Source of the DNA: an uncultured Verrucomicrobia subdivision 3 bacterium
GTDB lineage: Bacteria; Verrucomicrobiota; Verrucomicrobiia; Limisphaerales; UBA11358
NCBI GenBank assembly: GCA_903895255.1
Contig: CAITTG010000125.1
Location: 1-64,000, forward strand
Length of the DNA stretch: 64,000 bases
Reading direction: 5' to 3'
The translations under genes were made by a program, and so were the position numbers. The notes below the pieces were generated by a model, which worked only from the letters and a program-made list of their open reading frames with translations, ran no database searches and had not been told where the DNA came from. Shown here one piece after another: positions 18,343 through 26,863 of this stretch; the first letter of the stretch is position 1; every line of letters begins with the position of its first letter.

Positions 18343-19080
18343 TTAGCTGGGGCGGGCGAATTCGGTGAACCAGGGTTCGGGGGGGCAGGTGAATTCGCGG
18401 GGTTGGCCGCGCCAGTCGAAGCGGAGGGAGCGGGCGTGGAGGGCGTGGTGCTCGAAGATCAAGCGGGCGCGTTGTTCGGGGGTGAGCCGGCCTTGGACGA
18501 GGGCGAGATATAAATCCGGGTCGCCGCCGTAGAGTTTGTCGCCGACGAGGGGATGTCCGAGATGCGCGAGGTGAAGGCGAATCTGATGTTTGCGTCCGGT
18601 GAGGGGCACCACGCGCAACAAGGAGAAGGGCATGGGGTCGGCCGCCGGGCCGGTGGGGCGGGTGAAGCGGTGTTCGACGTAATAGTCAGTGCGGGCGAGG
18701 GCGCCATCGGGGCGGACGCAGTCTTTGATGGCGACGAGGCTGTGCAGATCCTTGCCCAGGGGGACTTCGACGGTCCCCTGCTCTGCCGTCACATGACCGT
18801 GCACGATGGCGAGGTATTCCTTGGTGACGGCGCGGGATTCGAGGATTTTGCCGAGTTCGCCAGCGGTGGCGGCGTTCTTGGCGGCGAGCACGACGCCGCT
18901 GGTCTCGCGATCGAGGCGGTTGATCAAATGGGCGGAGGAGTCCGGCCCCAGGTGCAGGCGGATGCGGCTGATGAGGCTGGAGTATTCATCGCCCTTGGTG
19001 GGATGGCAGACGAGGCCGGCGGGTTTGTTAATGACCAGCAGGTCGTCGTCTTCAAAAATAACTGCAAACAAGGGATTCAA
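18343..19080 (-). CDS. RluA-family pseudouridine synthase
   Basis: About 245 aa from a TTG at 19080. It has LLVINKPAGLVCHPT (motif I region), the catalytic Asp in INRLDRETSGV (about residue 63), KEYLAIVHG and GRKHQIRLHLAHLGHPLVGD, all of the RluA/RluC/RluD family that isomerises uridines in rRNA or tRNA. No N-terminal S4 domain is present, as in RluA and TruC. The target site is not predictable. No ATG is in frame upstream; the frame stays open to a TTG at 19203, but those residues (Pro/Ser-rich) are translated repeat sequence. The gene is flanked on both sides by copies of the 121-bp repeat. Confidence 0.88.
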   Translation of the reverse strand: MNPLFAVIFEDDDLLVINKPAGLVCHPTKGDEYSSLISRIRLHLGPDSSAHLINRLDRETSGVVLAAKNAATAGELGKILESRAVTKEYLAIVHGHVTAEQGTVEVPLGKDLHSLVAIKDCVRPDGALARTDYYVEHRFTRPTGPAADPMPFSLLRVVPLTGRKHQIRLHLAHLGHPLVGDKLYGGDPDLYLALVQGRLTPEQRARLIFEHHALHARSLRFDWRGQPREFTCPPEPWFTEFARPS

Positions 19081-19287
19081 AATGTTTATGGTCCGTGCCG
19101 GGGCAGCGGGAGGCGGGAGGATGGCAGATGGACGGGGGAAAGGCAGGGAGAAAGTTTGGAGTGCGGTTGGGAGGGAGGGAATGGAGGGGAGGGGAAACTT
19201 CAAACTTCAAATTTCAATATTCAGAGAAATTCCAATATTCAAGCTTCAAGGCTTGGCGGTGGGCCAGGGTTTGGCCGCCGTGACAGT

Positions 19288-19408
19288 GAGAGGGAGGATT
19301 TTAAGCTCCAAGCACCAACCGCCAAGCTCCAATGAATTTTCAAATTCCAAATTTCAATAGCCGGAACAATTCATTTCAACCGCAGATGGACGCAGATGGA
19401 CGCAGATA
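19288..19408. repeat. 121-bp direct repeat, copy 2
   Basis: Second copy of the sequence at 17907-18027 (119 of 121 identical by eye). It includes a family A left arm from 19359, but the sequence after the third CGCAGAT unit diverges and no right arm follows. Confidence 0.9.
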
Positions 19409-19470
19409 TTACAAATTGGAAATTCGAGATTTCAAAAGGGGCGGAGCGGGGATTTATTCAGAAACTTCTT

Positions 19471-19654
19471 AGCCGGAGCAAGGCAGTTGAAAAAGACTTT
19501 AACCGCGGATGAACGCAGATGGACGCAGATGGGGAAAGGCGGAAAACGAGAAAAAATGGCGCCCCAAATCGTTCTCGATCAATAGCGGGCCAAACCCTTG
19601 TCTACCTGATGGTTTCAGCTGCGTTCAGCTGCGGTTGAAATGAATAGTTCCGGC
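19471..19654. repeat. Family A element, full length, inverted orientation
   Basis: The left end AGCCGGAGCAAGGCAGTTGA leads into TTTAACCGCGGATGAACGCA and CGCAGATGG units. The right end is the inverse, TCAGCTGCGTTCAGCTGCGG, then TGAATAGTTCCGGC. Relative to the copy at 51340, the two arms are exchanged: the arm with TTGAAAAA comes first. It shows the same spacing of about 185-195 bp. Confidence 0.72.
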
Positions 19655-19659
19655 ATAGA

Positions 19660-19706
19660 GCCTGTCTGAAAATTCAAAAGGGTCCGGTTTCAATTTTCAG
19701 ACAGGC
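19660..19706. repeat. Family E palindrome
   Basis: 18-bp arms GCCTGTCTGAAAATTCAA and TTCAATTTTCAGACAGGC with one mismatch and an 11-nt loop, preceded by TAGA. It abuts the right end of the family A element at 19654, just as family B abuts the copies at 18173 and 51536. Confidence 0.8.
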
Positions 19707-19868
19707 ACTTGCAGCGTTTCCCATACGATCAGGATTTTGGCGGGATTATCGCGGCCGCACGGCGGTCAAGGGCAAGTAGATGCCAGCGGGATAATGGAAG
19801 AACAGGTCCCGGGCGCGGGCGGGATTTGCGGGCGGGCGTTCGCTGGTCGAGTCACAGGCTCGACGCGG

Positions 19869-20423
19869 TCAGGGAGCGGCAATGAAGGTCGCCGAGTAGG
19901 CGGTGTTTTCCCAGGAAACCGTCAGCCGGCCGCCGGGCGGGTTTTTGGCGATGGCGATGGTGAACTGGTTCACGGGCTGGCTGAGGTCGGTTTTGGTCAG
20001 GTCCACCCGGGCCAGGTCGCTGGCCGGGTCGTATTCCTCGCCCCATTGACCAACTTGTTTGCTGATGATTAATTTGGCCGTGCCGTCCGCTGCCGGGAGC
20101 AGGAACAGGGTATAAGCGCCGGCGGGGACGGTGGTGCCGCCCAGGATGATGGCTTTTTGGGTGATGAGGATGGTGGCTTCGTCGGCACCGAGGCGCCAGA
20201 CTTTGTCGTAGGGAACGAGGCCACCCCAGATTTTGCGGGCGGCGGTGGTGCCGGGTTTGGTGGTGTAGGGGCGTCCGTAAACAATCATCACCCGGCCGCC
20301 GCTGACGACGGTGCTGATGGTTTCGTGGGGGCTCAGGCGCTTTTGCTGGGCCTGGGCGGAGAAAGGCAGAGTGCCGAGCAGAACCGTGGCCAGCACGGCG
20401 AGCAGACAGAGAGATTTTTTCAT
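19869..20423 (-). CDS. Secreted DUF2911-family protein
   Basis: A 184-aa protein with a signal peptide (MKKSLCLLAVLATVLLGTLP..AQA, cleavage before QQKR). The DUF2911 core is seen in VVSGGRVMIVYGRPYTT, WGGLVPYDKVWRLGADEAT (about residues 68-86) and VPAGAYTLFLLP. These are periplasmic beta-rich proteins of unknown biochemical role, common in Bacteroidota and Verrucomicrobiota. ATG 20423 is set by the signal peptide; the frame is open to 20468. Monocistronic as far as seen. Confidence 0.85.
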   Translation of the reverse strand: MKKSLCLLAVLATVLLGTLPFSAQAQQKRLSPHETISTVVSGGRVMIVYGRPYTTKPGTTAARKIWGGLVPYDKVWRLGADEATILITQKAIILGGTTVPAGAYTLFLLPAADGTAKLIISKQVGQWGEEYDPASDLARVDLTKTDLSQPVNQFTIAIAKNPPGGRLTVSWENTAYSATFIAAP

Positions 20424-20581
20424 GGTTTTGGTGAGGGGAAGCTTGCGTCGGGCGGATGGGGGCGTCAAGCGTTATGGGTGGGGCGGATAATTAAAATTCC
20501 AAATGTGAAAACCCAGTTACTCCACTGACGAAATCCGACTTTTTTAGTATATGGCCGGAATTGATGATGATTACCGTTTGC

Positions 20582-20923
20582 TTATGCGGCGGATTTTTCA
20601 AGCAAATATCCAATCCCAAGCAAAACCTCGGCAACTCCAGCCGCGAGAAAATAGCGAATCAACATATTCAAGCGACCGAGGGTGCGGACGAGGGCAGATC
20701 TCGACGAGTTTCGGGTGCGGGGAAGTAAAATGATCAGGGAGGTGACGCAGACTACGCCATCGATAGTGGCATAATAATCCGCCAAGTTAGAGTGGTTTGC
20801 CTGGCGCAAATGGTTCATCCGCATAGTAGCCACATCACAAAAAGGAAGCGTTATGACACATGTCAGAATCAGTGCGACAGGAATATGCAAGCCGGGTGGA
20901 ATGGTGAACGATGATTTTTTCAT
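20582..20923 (-). CDS. Small membrane protein, unknown
   Basis: A 113-aa protein with three hydrophobic segments (about residues 12-30, 54-68 and 92-108: VALILTCVITLPFC, GVVCVTSLIILLP, YFLAAGVAEVLLGIGYLL) separated by basic loops. I do not recognise a family. ATG at 20923 (MKKSSFT) is used. It lies just downstream of the decayed VapBC pair in the same orientation, so could be read-through transcribed with it. Confidence 0.6.
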   Translation of the reverse strand: MKKSSFTIPPGLHIPVALILTCVITLPFCDVATMRMNHLRQANHSNLADYYATIDGVVCVTSLIILLPRTRNSSRSALVRTLGRLNMLIRYFLAAGVAEVLLGIGYLLEKSAA

Positions 20924-20928
20924 GGCAG

Positions 20929-21177
20929 TCAAGGCGCTTTGGAAATGAATCCATCCTCAAGGCCCGCAAAATCACTCAGGTTGTCGGTGATCAATTCTGC
21001 AACCTCGGCTTTTTTGGCGGCGCGCGCGTGCAGCCAGTCATGAACACGGCCGCCATGCACTCCCAGGCGCTGGGCTATTTCCATTGCCGCCAGCGTTTCG
21101 GCCGCATCCAATTCCACGAAGTTCATCGTTTGCGTCAGTTCGCGGTTCAGCGCCGAGGCATCCCAATAGCGTTTCAT
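20929..21177 (-). pseudogene. VapC-type PIN toxin with internal deletion
   Basis: An 82-aa ORF whose two ends match a PIN-domain toxin but whose middle is missing. The first ten residues MKRYWDASAL carry the first catalytic Asp. The sequence then jumps to FVELDAAETLAAM, GVHGGRVHDWLHARAAKKA with the Asp of the third acidic site, and ITDNLSDF with the last Asp. Full VapC proteins of this type are about 130-140 aa; roughly 50 residues including the second acidic residue are absent, with the frame kept. It is therefore probably inactive. Its start overlaps the antitoxin stop by 4 bp. Confidence 0.78.
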
Positions 21178-21404
21178 CGCGCATCCCGCTCCGCGCGGAC
21201 GGCGGCGGCCACGGTCTGGCGGCCCAAAGTGACCTCAGCTCCGCGCAATCGTCCATCCACCCGGCGTGGTTTTACGACCGGAACCCGGGTTAATTCGACG
21301 AGCTGAATGCTGCCATCGGCTTGCCGCGTGGCTTCGAAGTCGGCTTGCGGTCGGAATAATTCGAGATTGCCCAGCCGCCCTTGACTGTCTGCCGTCAATT
21401 TCAT
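21174..21404 (-). CDS. VapB-type antitoxin (partner of truncated VapC)
   Basis: A 76-aa protein, ATG 21404. The N-terminus MKLTADSQGRLGNLELF is AbrB/SpoVT-like; the tail GRQTVAAAVRAERDAR is basic, as in antitoxin genes that precede this class of VapC. The 4-bp overlap with the PIN remnant is the usual antitoxin-toxin arrangement. Whether it is still expressed or useful without an active toxin is unknown. Confidence 0.65.
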   Translation of the reverse strand: MKLTADSQGRLGNLELFRPQADFEATRQADGSIQLVELTRVPVVKPRRVDGRLRGAEVTLGRQTVAAAVRAERDAR

Positions 21405-21607
21405 AAGGGCTTTTATTCCACAGAACCCGGCACATTTCAAGTTTTACCGGAGCCACGCTCGATGCTGGGGGGGCGCCTGCGACCGCATCCGTAGCCCCGA
21501 TTTTCAAATCGGCAGGCCGTCGAAATATTGAACGCCGCCGAACTGGCGGACGGCGCGCGGGTTGGTCCCGCCCATACCGGGCGGTGGAGAATTCTGTGAA
21601 TGGTTTT

Positions 21608-21626
21608 CCCGGGGCTTCGCCCCGGG
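21608..21626. repeat. Perfect GC hairpin
   Basis: CCCGGGGC-TTC-GCCCCGGG, an 8-bp stem with a 3-nt loop, in the 284-bp gap between the antitoxin and D-aminoacylase genes. Nearby CCGATTTTCAAATCGG (about 21498-21513) is a second short palindrome. There is no T-run, so neither is a clear terminator; they look like REP-type sequences. Confidence 0.5.
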
Positions 21627-21688
21627 CTGGCACCTGCCGGGCCTACATCCCGGGAGACAGGGCGTGGACCTGAGCCTGCTTGCGTATT

Positions 21689-23257
21689 TTAATTCACGGT
21701 GTGGCGCAGGGCCTGGCCGGGGCGGGCGGGGGTGAATTCGCCGTCTTGCAGCACCAGCTGGCCATTGACCATGACGTCGGGGATGCCCAGGGGGTAGTGG
21801 TGGGGGTCGGTGTAGGTGGCTTGGTCAATCACTTTGGCGGGGTCGAAGACAACGATGTCGGCCCAGTTGCCGACGCGCAGTTCGCCGCGACCGGGGAACT
21901 GGAAGGTGTTGGCGGGCAGGCTGGTCATTTTGCGGATGGCGTCCTCGAGGCGCAGGACGTGGAGTTCCCGGACGTAGCGGCCCAGCACGCGGGCGTTGTT
22001 GCCGTAGCCGCGCGGGTGTGGCACACCCTGGCCGAAGACGCGGATGCCGCTGTCGCAGGCGATCATCGTATTCGGATGTTGCATGAACTTCTGAAGGTCC
22101 GGCTCATCCATGCCGTGAAACACGCCGCTGCCGCTACCGTTGGTTTCCATCTCAAAAATGGTTTCGATCTGCGCGTCCAGTGAAACGGAATGCTGGAGCT
22201 TTTGGGCGGCCTGCACGATGTCGAGGCCGTTCAGCGACGGATCGTGCGGGTAATCGGCAATGACAGCATAGGCGTAATCGGTCCGCTGGCGGTTTTGCAG
22301 GGAATCCTTCATCTCCTGGACGAGCCGGGCCCGGTGGCCGGGGTCGCTGAGGTATTTGAAAAAATTTGTCGCGCCGCCTTCAAAGGCCTCGTCGGGGATC
22401 AACTGGCGGAGGGTGGTGCTGGAGGCGGTGTAGGCGTACTGGTCCTGGGTGATGTCGAGGCCCTCGGCGCGGGCTTTCTCGATATAGGCGAGGACCTGGT
22501 CGGCCTGGTGCCAGGCGTTCTCGCCGGATAATTTGATGTGGGAGACCTCGGCGCGCACCCCCGCCGCGCGGGCGACTTGAAACACTTCATCCAGCGCCGA
22601 ATAAATCCGGGCGTCCTCGTGGCGCATGTGGCTGGTATAGATGCCCTGGTAAGGAGCGATGACGCGGGCGAGGGCAACGATTTCGTCCGTTTTGGCATAA
22701 GTGCCGGGCAGGTAAATCAAGCCGGTGGAAAGGCCCACGGCGCCGTCCTGCATGGCGCGGTCCACGAGGGCCTGCATCTGCTTCATTTCAGCGTCGGTGG
22801 GCGGCCGGTCAAAATCCCCGCCCATGGCCGCCTCGCGGACGGTATTGTGGCCGATGAGCGAGGCGACATTCACGGTCACGCCCGTGGCCTCAATGCTCCG
22901 GAACAGGCCGCCGATGTCCAGTTTGGAGCCGCCGCAGTTGCCGACGACGATGGTGGTGACGCCCATGCGGATGAAGTTCTCGGCGAGCGGATGCTCGGCC
23001 ACGTCATCGGCATGCGTGTGAACGTCGATAAAGCCCGGCGCGACAATCAGGTGGGTGGCATCAATGACCGTGCGGGCATCGCCCGTGAAATGACCGATTT
23101 TGACAATTTTGCCGTCCTGCACGGCCACATCGGCGAAGTAGGCCGGGTTGCCGGAGCCATCCACCACACGGCCGCCGCGAAAGATGGTGTCGTAGGTTTC
23201 GGCGCACGCCGGAAGGGCGAGAGCGAGACTGGCGGCCAGGGTCAGGAGTTCCTTCAC
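21689..23257 (-). CDS. Secreted N-acyl-D-amino-acid deacylase (D-aminoacylase) family amidohydrolase
   Basis: A 522-aa protein. A signal peptide (KELLTLAASLALALPACA) follows the GTG start at 23257; the open frame extends to a TTG at 23314. Amidohydrolase motifs: IVAPGFIDVHTHADD (metal site, about residues 70-84), VVGNCGGS with the bridging-cysteine position typical of D-aminoacylase, TSHMRHEDARI near 200, SHIKLSGENAW near 227 and ACDSGIRVFG with the metal Asp near 385. The family hydrolyses N-acyl-D-amino acids and related amides. A periplasmic role in D-amino acid or peptidoglycan fragment use is inferred. Confidence 0.9.
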   Translation of the reverse strand: MKELLTLAASLALALPACAETYDTIFRGGRVVDGSGNPAYFADVAVQDGKIVKIGHFTGDARTVIDATHLIVAPGFIDVHTHADDVAEHPLAENFIRMGVTTIVVGNCGGSKLDIGGLFRSIEATGVTVNVASLIGHNTVREAAMGGDFDRPPTDAEMKQMQALVDRAMQDGAVGLSTGLIYLPGTYAKTDEIVALARVIAPYQGIYTSHMRHEDARIYSALDEVFQVARAAGVRAEVSHIKLSGENAWHQADQVLAYIEKARAEGLDITQDQYAYTASSTTLRQLIPDEAFEGGATNFFKYLSDPGHRARLVQEMKDSLQNRQRTDYAYAVIADYPHDPSLNGLDIVQAAQKLQHSVSLDAQIETIFEMETNGSGSGVFHGMDEPDLQKFMQHPNTMIACDSGIRVFGQGVPHPRGYGNNARVLGRYVRELHVLRLEDAIRKMTSLPANTFQFPGRGELRVGNWADIVVFDPAKVIDQATYTDPHHYPLGIPDVMVNGQLVLQDGEFTPARPGQALRHTVN

Positions 23258-23426
23258 GGAGGAACTGATAACAACGCGGAGGAGAAAATTCAAACTGCAA
23301 ACTGCAAAATCCAAACTTCAGGGAATATTCAAATTTCAAAATTCAAACCGGAATGGCGAGCCCGCCACCTGGCAAGGCAATCAGGAATGGCGGTCGGTTG
23401 GACCTGAAACCACCAGCAAGTGAACC

Positions 23427-26400
23427 TCACGGGATGACCGCTCGGTAGAAGCGTCCGGGGTTGTTGGTGGCGGCGGGGTCGCGGAAGTTCAGCGTGCCGT
23501 TGGTGCCGGCGAAATTGGTGAGGGTGTTCCAAGCGTTGGAGACGGCCAGGTTGGTGGTGTATTGAATGTGGCCGTAGAGGTTGGTGCTGACCAGCACGCT
23601 GAAGTTGAAGCCATTCGTGGCCCAGGCCCCGGCGCTCAATTGCAGTTTGAAGGTGTTGCTGGAAAAGATGCTGAGGCTGCTCGTGGGGGAATAAAGTCCC
23701 CCGAGATTGAGCGCGTACGCGCTCAGGGTGTTGTTGCCGGCCGTCAATAGCACCGTGGTGTTCCAATTGCTCCAGCCATTGGCGGTGTTCGGGGCGTACC
23801 AGGCGCCGTTGTTCAACTGGAAGGCCACGCTGACCACACTCCAATTGTCCGTGGCGGTGCCCGTGACGGCGGGCAGGGCATTCGTCACGTGCAGTCCGGC
23901 GGTGGGCCAGGTGAAGTTGACCGCCGGCCGGCTGGTTTCGGTGTAGGTGGCTTGCAGGGTCAGATTGGAGGCCATGAGGAAGAGCACGGTGGCGTTATTG
24001 GTGGAACTACCGCCGGAGAAATTGGTGGCAATCGTCCAGTTAGCGAACACAAAGCCATTGGCCGGCGTGGCGGTCAGCGAGTAATTTTGCCCGACATTCA
24101 ACCAGGCATTGCTGTCATTGGGAGAGATCGTGCCCAGGCCCACCGAGCGGATTTGCAATTGGTTGGTCACCACGAATTGAAAATTCACCACGTTGGTCAC
24201 GGAGGCCAGGCCGTTGGGGTCCACCGCATACGCCGCAAACGTATTGGTCCCGGGGATTAGCGTCACCGGCGCGCCCCAGTTGGTCCAACCGTTGGCGGTG
24301 AGGGCGTTACTCCACCCCGCGTGGTTGAATGAATACAGCACATTGGCGACGCTCCAGTTGTCGCCGCTGGCCCCCCCGATGTTAAACTGGTTGCTTCTGA
24401 CCTGCTGGCCGCTGACGGGATTGGTGATGGCCAGCGTGGGGGCCGTGGCATCGGCAAAGTTGGCGGTCAATGACAAATTGGTCGCCATGGTGAAGCTCAA
24501 GGCGGCTTTATTGGTATAGAGGCTGCCGCTCCAGTCCACAAACGTGAACCCGCTGGCCGGGGTGGCGGTGAGCACGTAGTTGGAGCCCAGCGGGAGCAGG
24601 TCGCCGTTCAGATTGGGGGAGATGCTGCCGAGGCCATTGGTGGTGAGCGCGAGGATATCGCCAGCCAGGTATTTCACCAGCACCTTGCTGGTGGGGGAGA
24701 GGTAGCCGAAATTATTAATGGCATAGGCCTGCAGAGTGTTGCTCACGCCGTTGGCTGGAGTGAAGCTGCCCGTCCAGTTGGTGGTGCCTGTCGCCGAGAG
24801 CCAGCCACCGCCATTGATTTGATAATAAACATTGGTGACGATGGCATTATTGGAAATCGTGCCGGTGAGGCTCACCAGGGCCGAATACAAATTAGTAATG
24901 AACGCGCCGTTGGTGGGCGAGGTAATGGTCAGGGTGGGCGCGACGGCCTGGAGGAAATTGGCGGTGAGCGACATTCCGGCGGTGAGGGTGAAGGTCAGGT
25001 TGGTGCCGGTGCCCAGCACAATCCCGTTGCCATCCGTCCAGCCGGAGAACAGCCAGAGCGGCGAAGGGGTGGCGGTGACGGAATAACTGGTGCCCACCAC
25101 CAGGTTTGAATTGGCGTAGGCGGGCGACACCGTGCCCTGGCCGCTCACCTGCACGGTGAAGGCATTGGTGACGGGCGCGAGCGTGCTGGTCACATTGACG
25201 TAAGAAATCAGGGTGGCGCTCGCGCCCACGCTGCTTTGCACAGTCACATAAACCGGGTAACTCCCGCTATTCGTGTAGGTGTGCGAGCCGAGCACCGCCT
25301 TCAGGCCGGCGGCATTGCCGGTGGTGCTGACGAGGTTGGTGGTATTGTCCCCCCAGTTGATGACGGCCGAGAAATTGGTGGCCGGACTGCGGGGCACGCC
25401 GTTGGTAAAGGTGGCCAGCTCCAGGTTGTTGAACGCCGCGCCGGCCTGGACCAGCAGGGTGTTGGTGTGGCCGGTAATCGGCGTGTCGCCGACCACAAAG
25501 TTATATTCCTGCTGGGCGTAGGTGCTGAAAGAGGAACTGGAACTGGGGTAAAAGATCAGGTTGATCGGGCCCGCATAATTGGTGTTGGGCACCGCCAGCA
25601 ATTCCAGCCCGCCGTTAACATTCGTGACGTTATAGGTCAGGGTTTTCAGGCTGCTATCATAGTTGTAAAACAGCGATTTGCTGGCGTTGGTCTGGGACTG
25701 GGTATCCACGAACGAGGCATCCCAGTATAGCTGGTCGCCATCCAGTTCGATGGCGTTGAGGTAATTGGTCAGGGTCCGGTTCAGGGGGCCCACCAGATTG
25801 GTGAGGGTGAGCGGATGGAAAAACGTCTTCCGGTTGCTGTTGGTGTCCGTCACCGTCACGGCGGTAAAGGTGTTGGTGGCGAAGCCGCCAGCGCCATCCG
25901 CGGCGATGACGGTGATCGTCCCGGTGACCCCGGAACGGTTGGTGGCGGTCAGGGTCAGCACCGTGTCCGTGGTGTTGGTGACGTAGGCGGCGGTTTGGAT
26001 GATTTCGTCGGCTAACGGACGACTGTTGTTGTCCACCGCAGTGCTGTTGATATTGGTCAGCACCGGAAAGCCGCGCAGCATCTGGCCGAAGATGGTGTAA
26101 GTAAAATCGCCATAACGAAACGGTTCGATCGTGACGAAGAACTGGGAACCATCGGTGTTCGGCCCGGAATTGGCCAGGGCGAGCTGGCCGTTGCCGCTGA
26201 AGATGGCCTGGGGATCAAATTCGTCGTTGTACTTGAATACCAGGCCGCCCAGGCCGTTGGTCTGCGGGTCGCCACCCTGAATGACAAAGTTGGACACAAC
26301 ACGGTGAAAGATGGTGTTGCTGTTGTAAAAGCCGGCGGTGGTCAGCCCCTGAATCACATCAATGGTGTGCGGGGCATACTCGGGAAAGAGTTCAAAGGTC

Positions 26401-26726
26401 ATGGTGCCGACATTGGTGACCGTCACCAACCCGCCGCGGTAAGGGGTCTGGTAGGCACCGGGCGCGGTGTTGGTGGCCGCCTGGGCCACGGTCAACTGCC
26501 AGAAAGGATTGTTGGTGTGCATGACCACGGCAAACGCGTTGGTGCTGCTCGTGATGGTGTACGTGAGCGGCCGTCCGGCGGGCGAGGTGGCCGTGATGGG
26601 CAATATCAATGATTTGCCGGCGGGGATGGCGACATTGGCAATTGGGTCGATCACCGGCGCGGTCAGGCCGGTGAGAGCCACGAATATGAGCGAAAACACC
26701 CCCCAGAGCGATGTGCGGCAATTCAT
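23427..26726 (-). CDS. Giant secreted cyclophilin with Ig-like and InlB-type repeats
   Basis: A 1099-aa protein with a signal peptide (GVFSLIFVALTGLTA). A cyclophilin-type peptidyl-prolyl isomerase domain occupies about residues 90-230 (MTFELFPEYAPHTIDVIQG, IFHRVVSNFVIQGGDPQTNG, SQFFVTI). A PKD-like segment follows near 420-510 (VINWGDNTTNLV), then alternating modules: divergent InlB B-repeats with NYSLTATP..FANWT or LTANF cores at least three times, and Ig-like TITSPTNGAFITN / AITNPVSGQQVRSN domains. The last 70 residues form the C-terminal module ending GRFYRAVIP shared with other secreted proteins in this window. Thr and Asn are strongly enriched. Probably cell-surface; the function of the fused isomerase is unknown. 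ATG 26726 precedes the signal peptide. Confidence 0.9.
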   Translation of the reverse strand: MNCRTSLWGVFSLIFVALTGLTAPVIDPIANVAIPAGKSLILPITATSPAGRPLTYTITSSTNAFAVVMHTNNPFWQLTVAQAATNTAPGAYQTPYRGGLVTVTNVGTMTFELFPEYAPHTIDVIQGLTTAGFYNSNTIFHRVVSNFVIQGGDPQTNGLGGLVFKYNDEFDPQAIFSGNGQLALANSGPNTDGSQFFVTIEPFRYGDFTYTIFGQMLRGFPVLTNINSTAVDNNSRPLADEIIQTAAYVTNTTDTVLTLTATNRSGVTGTITVIAADGAGGFATNTFTAVTVTDTNSNRKTFFHPLTLTNLVGPLNRTLTNYLNAIELDGDQLYWDASFVDTQSQTNASKSLFYNYDSSLKTLTYNVTNVNGGLELLAVPNTNYAGPINLIFYPSSSSSFSTYAQQEYNFVVGDTPITGHTNTLLVQAGAAFNNLELATFTNGVPRSPATNFSAVINWGDNTTNLVSTTGNAAGLKAVLGSHTYTNSGSYPVYVTVQSSVGASATLISYVNVTSTLAPVTNAFTVQVSGQGTVSPAYANSNLVVGTSYSVTATPSPLWLFSGWTDGNGIVLGTGTNLTFTLTAGMSLTANFLQAVAPTLTITSPTNGAFITNLYSALVSLTGTISNNAIVTNVYYQINGGGWLSATGTTNWTGSFTPANGVSNTLQAYAINNFGYLSPTSKVLVKYLAGDILALTTNGLGSISPNLNGDLLPLGSNYVLTATPASGFTFVDWSGSLYTNKAALSFTMATNLSLTANFADATAPTLAITNPVSGQQVRSNQFNIGGASGDNWSVANVLYSFNHAGWSNALTANGWTNWGAPVTLIPGTNTFAAYAVDPNGLASVTNVVNFQFVVTNQLQIRSVGLGTISPNDSNAWLNVGQNYSLTATPANGFVFANWTIATNFSGGSSTNNATVLFLMASNLTLQATYTETSRPAVNFTWPTAGLHVTNALPAVTGTATDNWSVVSVAFQLNNGAWYAPNTANGWSNWNTTVLLTAGNNTLSAYALNLGGLYSPTSSLSIFSSNTFKLQLSAGAWATNGFNFSVLVSTNLYGHIQYTTNLAVSNAWNTLTNFAGTNGTLNFRDPAATNNPGRFYRAVIP

Positions 26727-26863
26727 GGAGATATGATAGCACAAAACCGCCCGCCCGGGTCAACCGGTTTTGCGGCCGCCACGAATCCCCGGGCGTCTCC
26801 GCGCATAGCGGTTGATTTTATTCCCCGCCCCAGTATGCTGGCGCAAAGGTTACATGTTCATTA

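Noticed and set aside
19081-19203. Extended N-terminus of the RluA-type protein
   Set aside because: The extra 41 residues are Pro/Ser-rich and derive from low-complexity intergenic sequence; the family domain begins after 19080.
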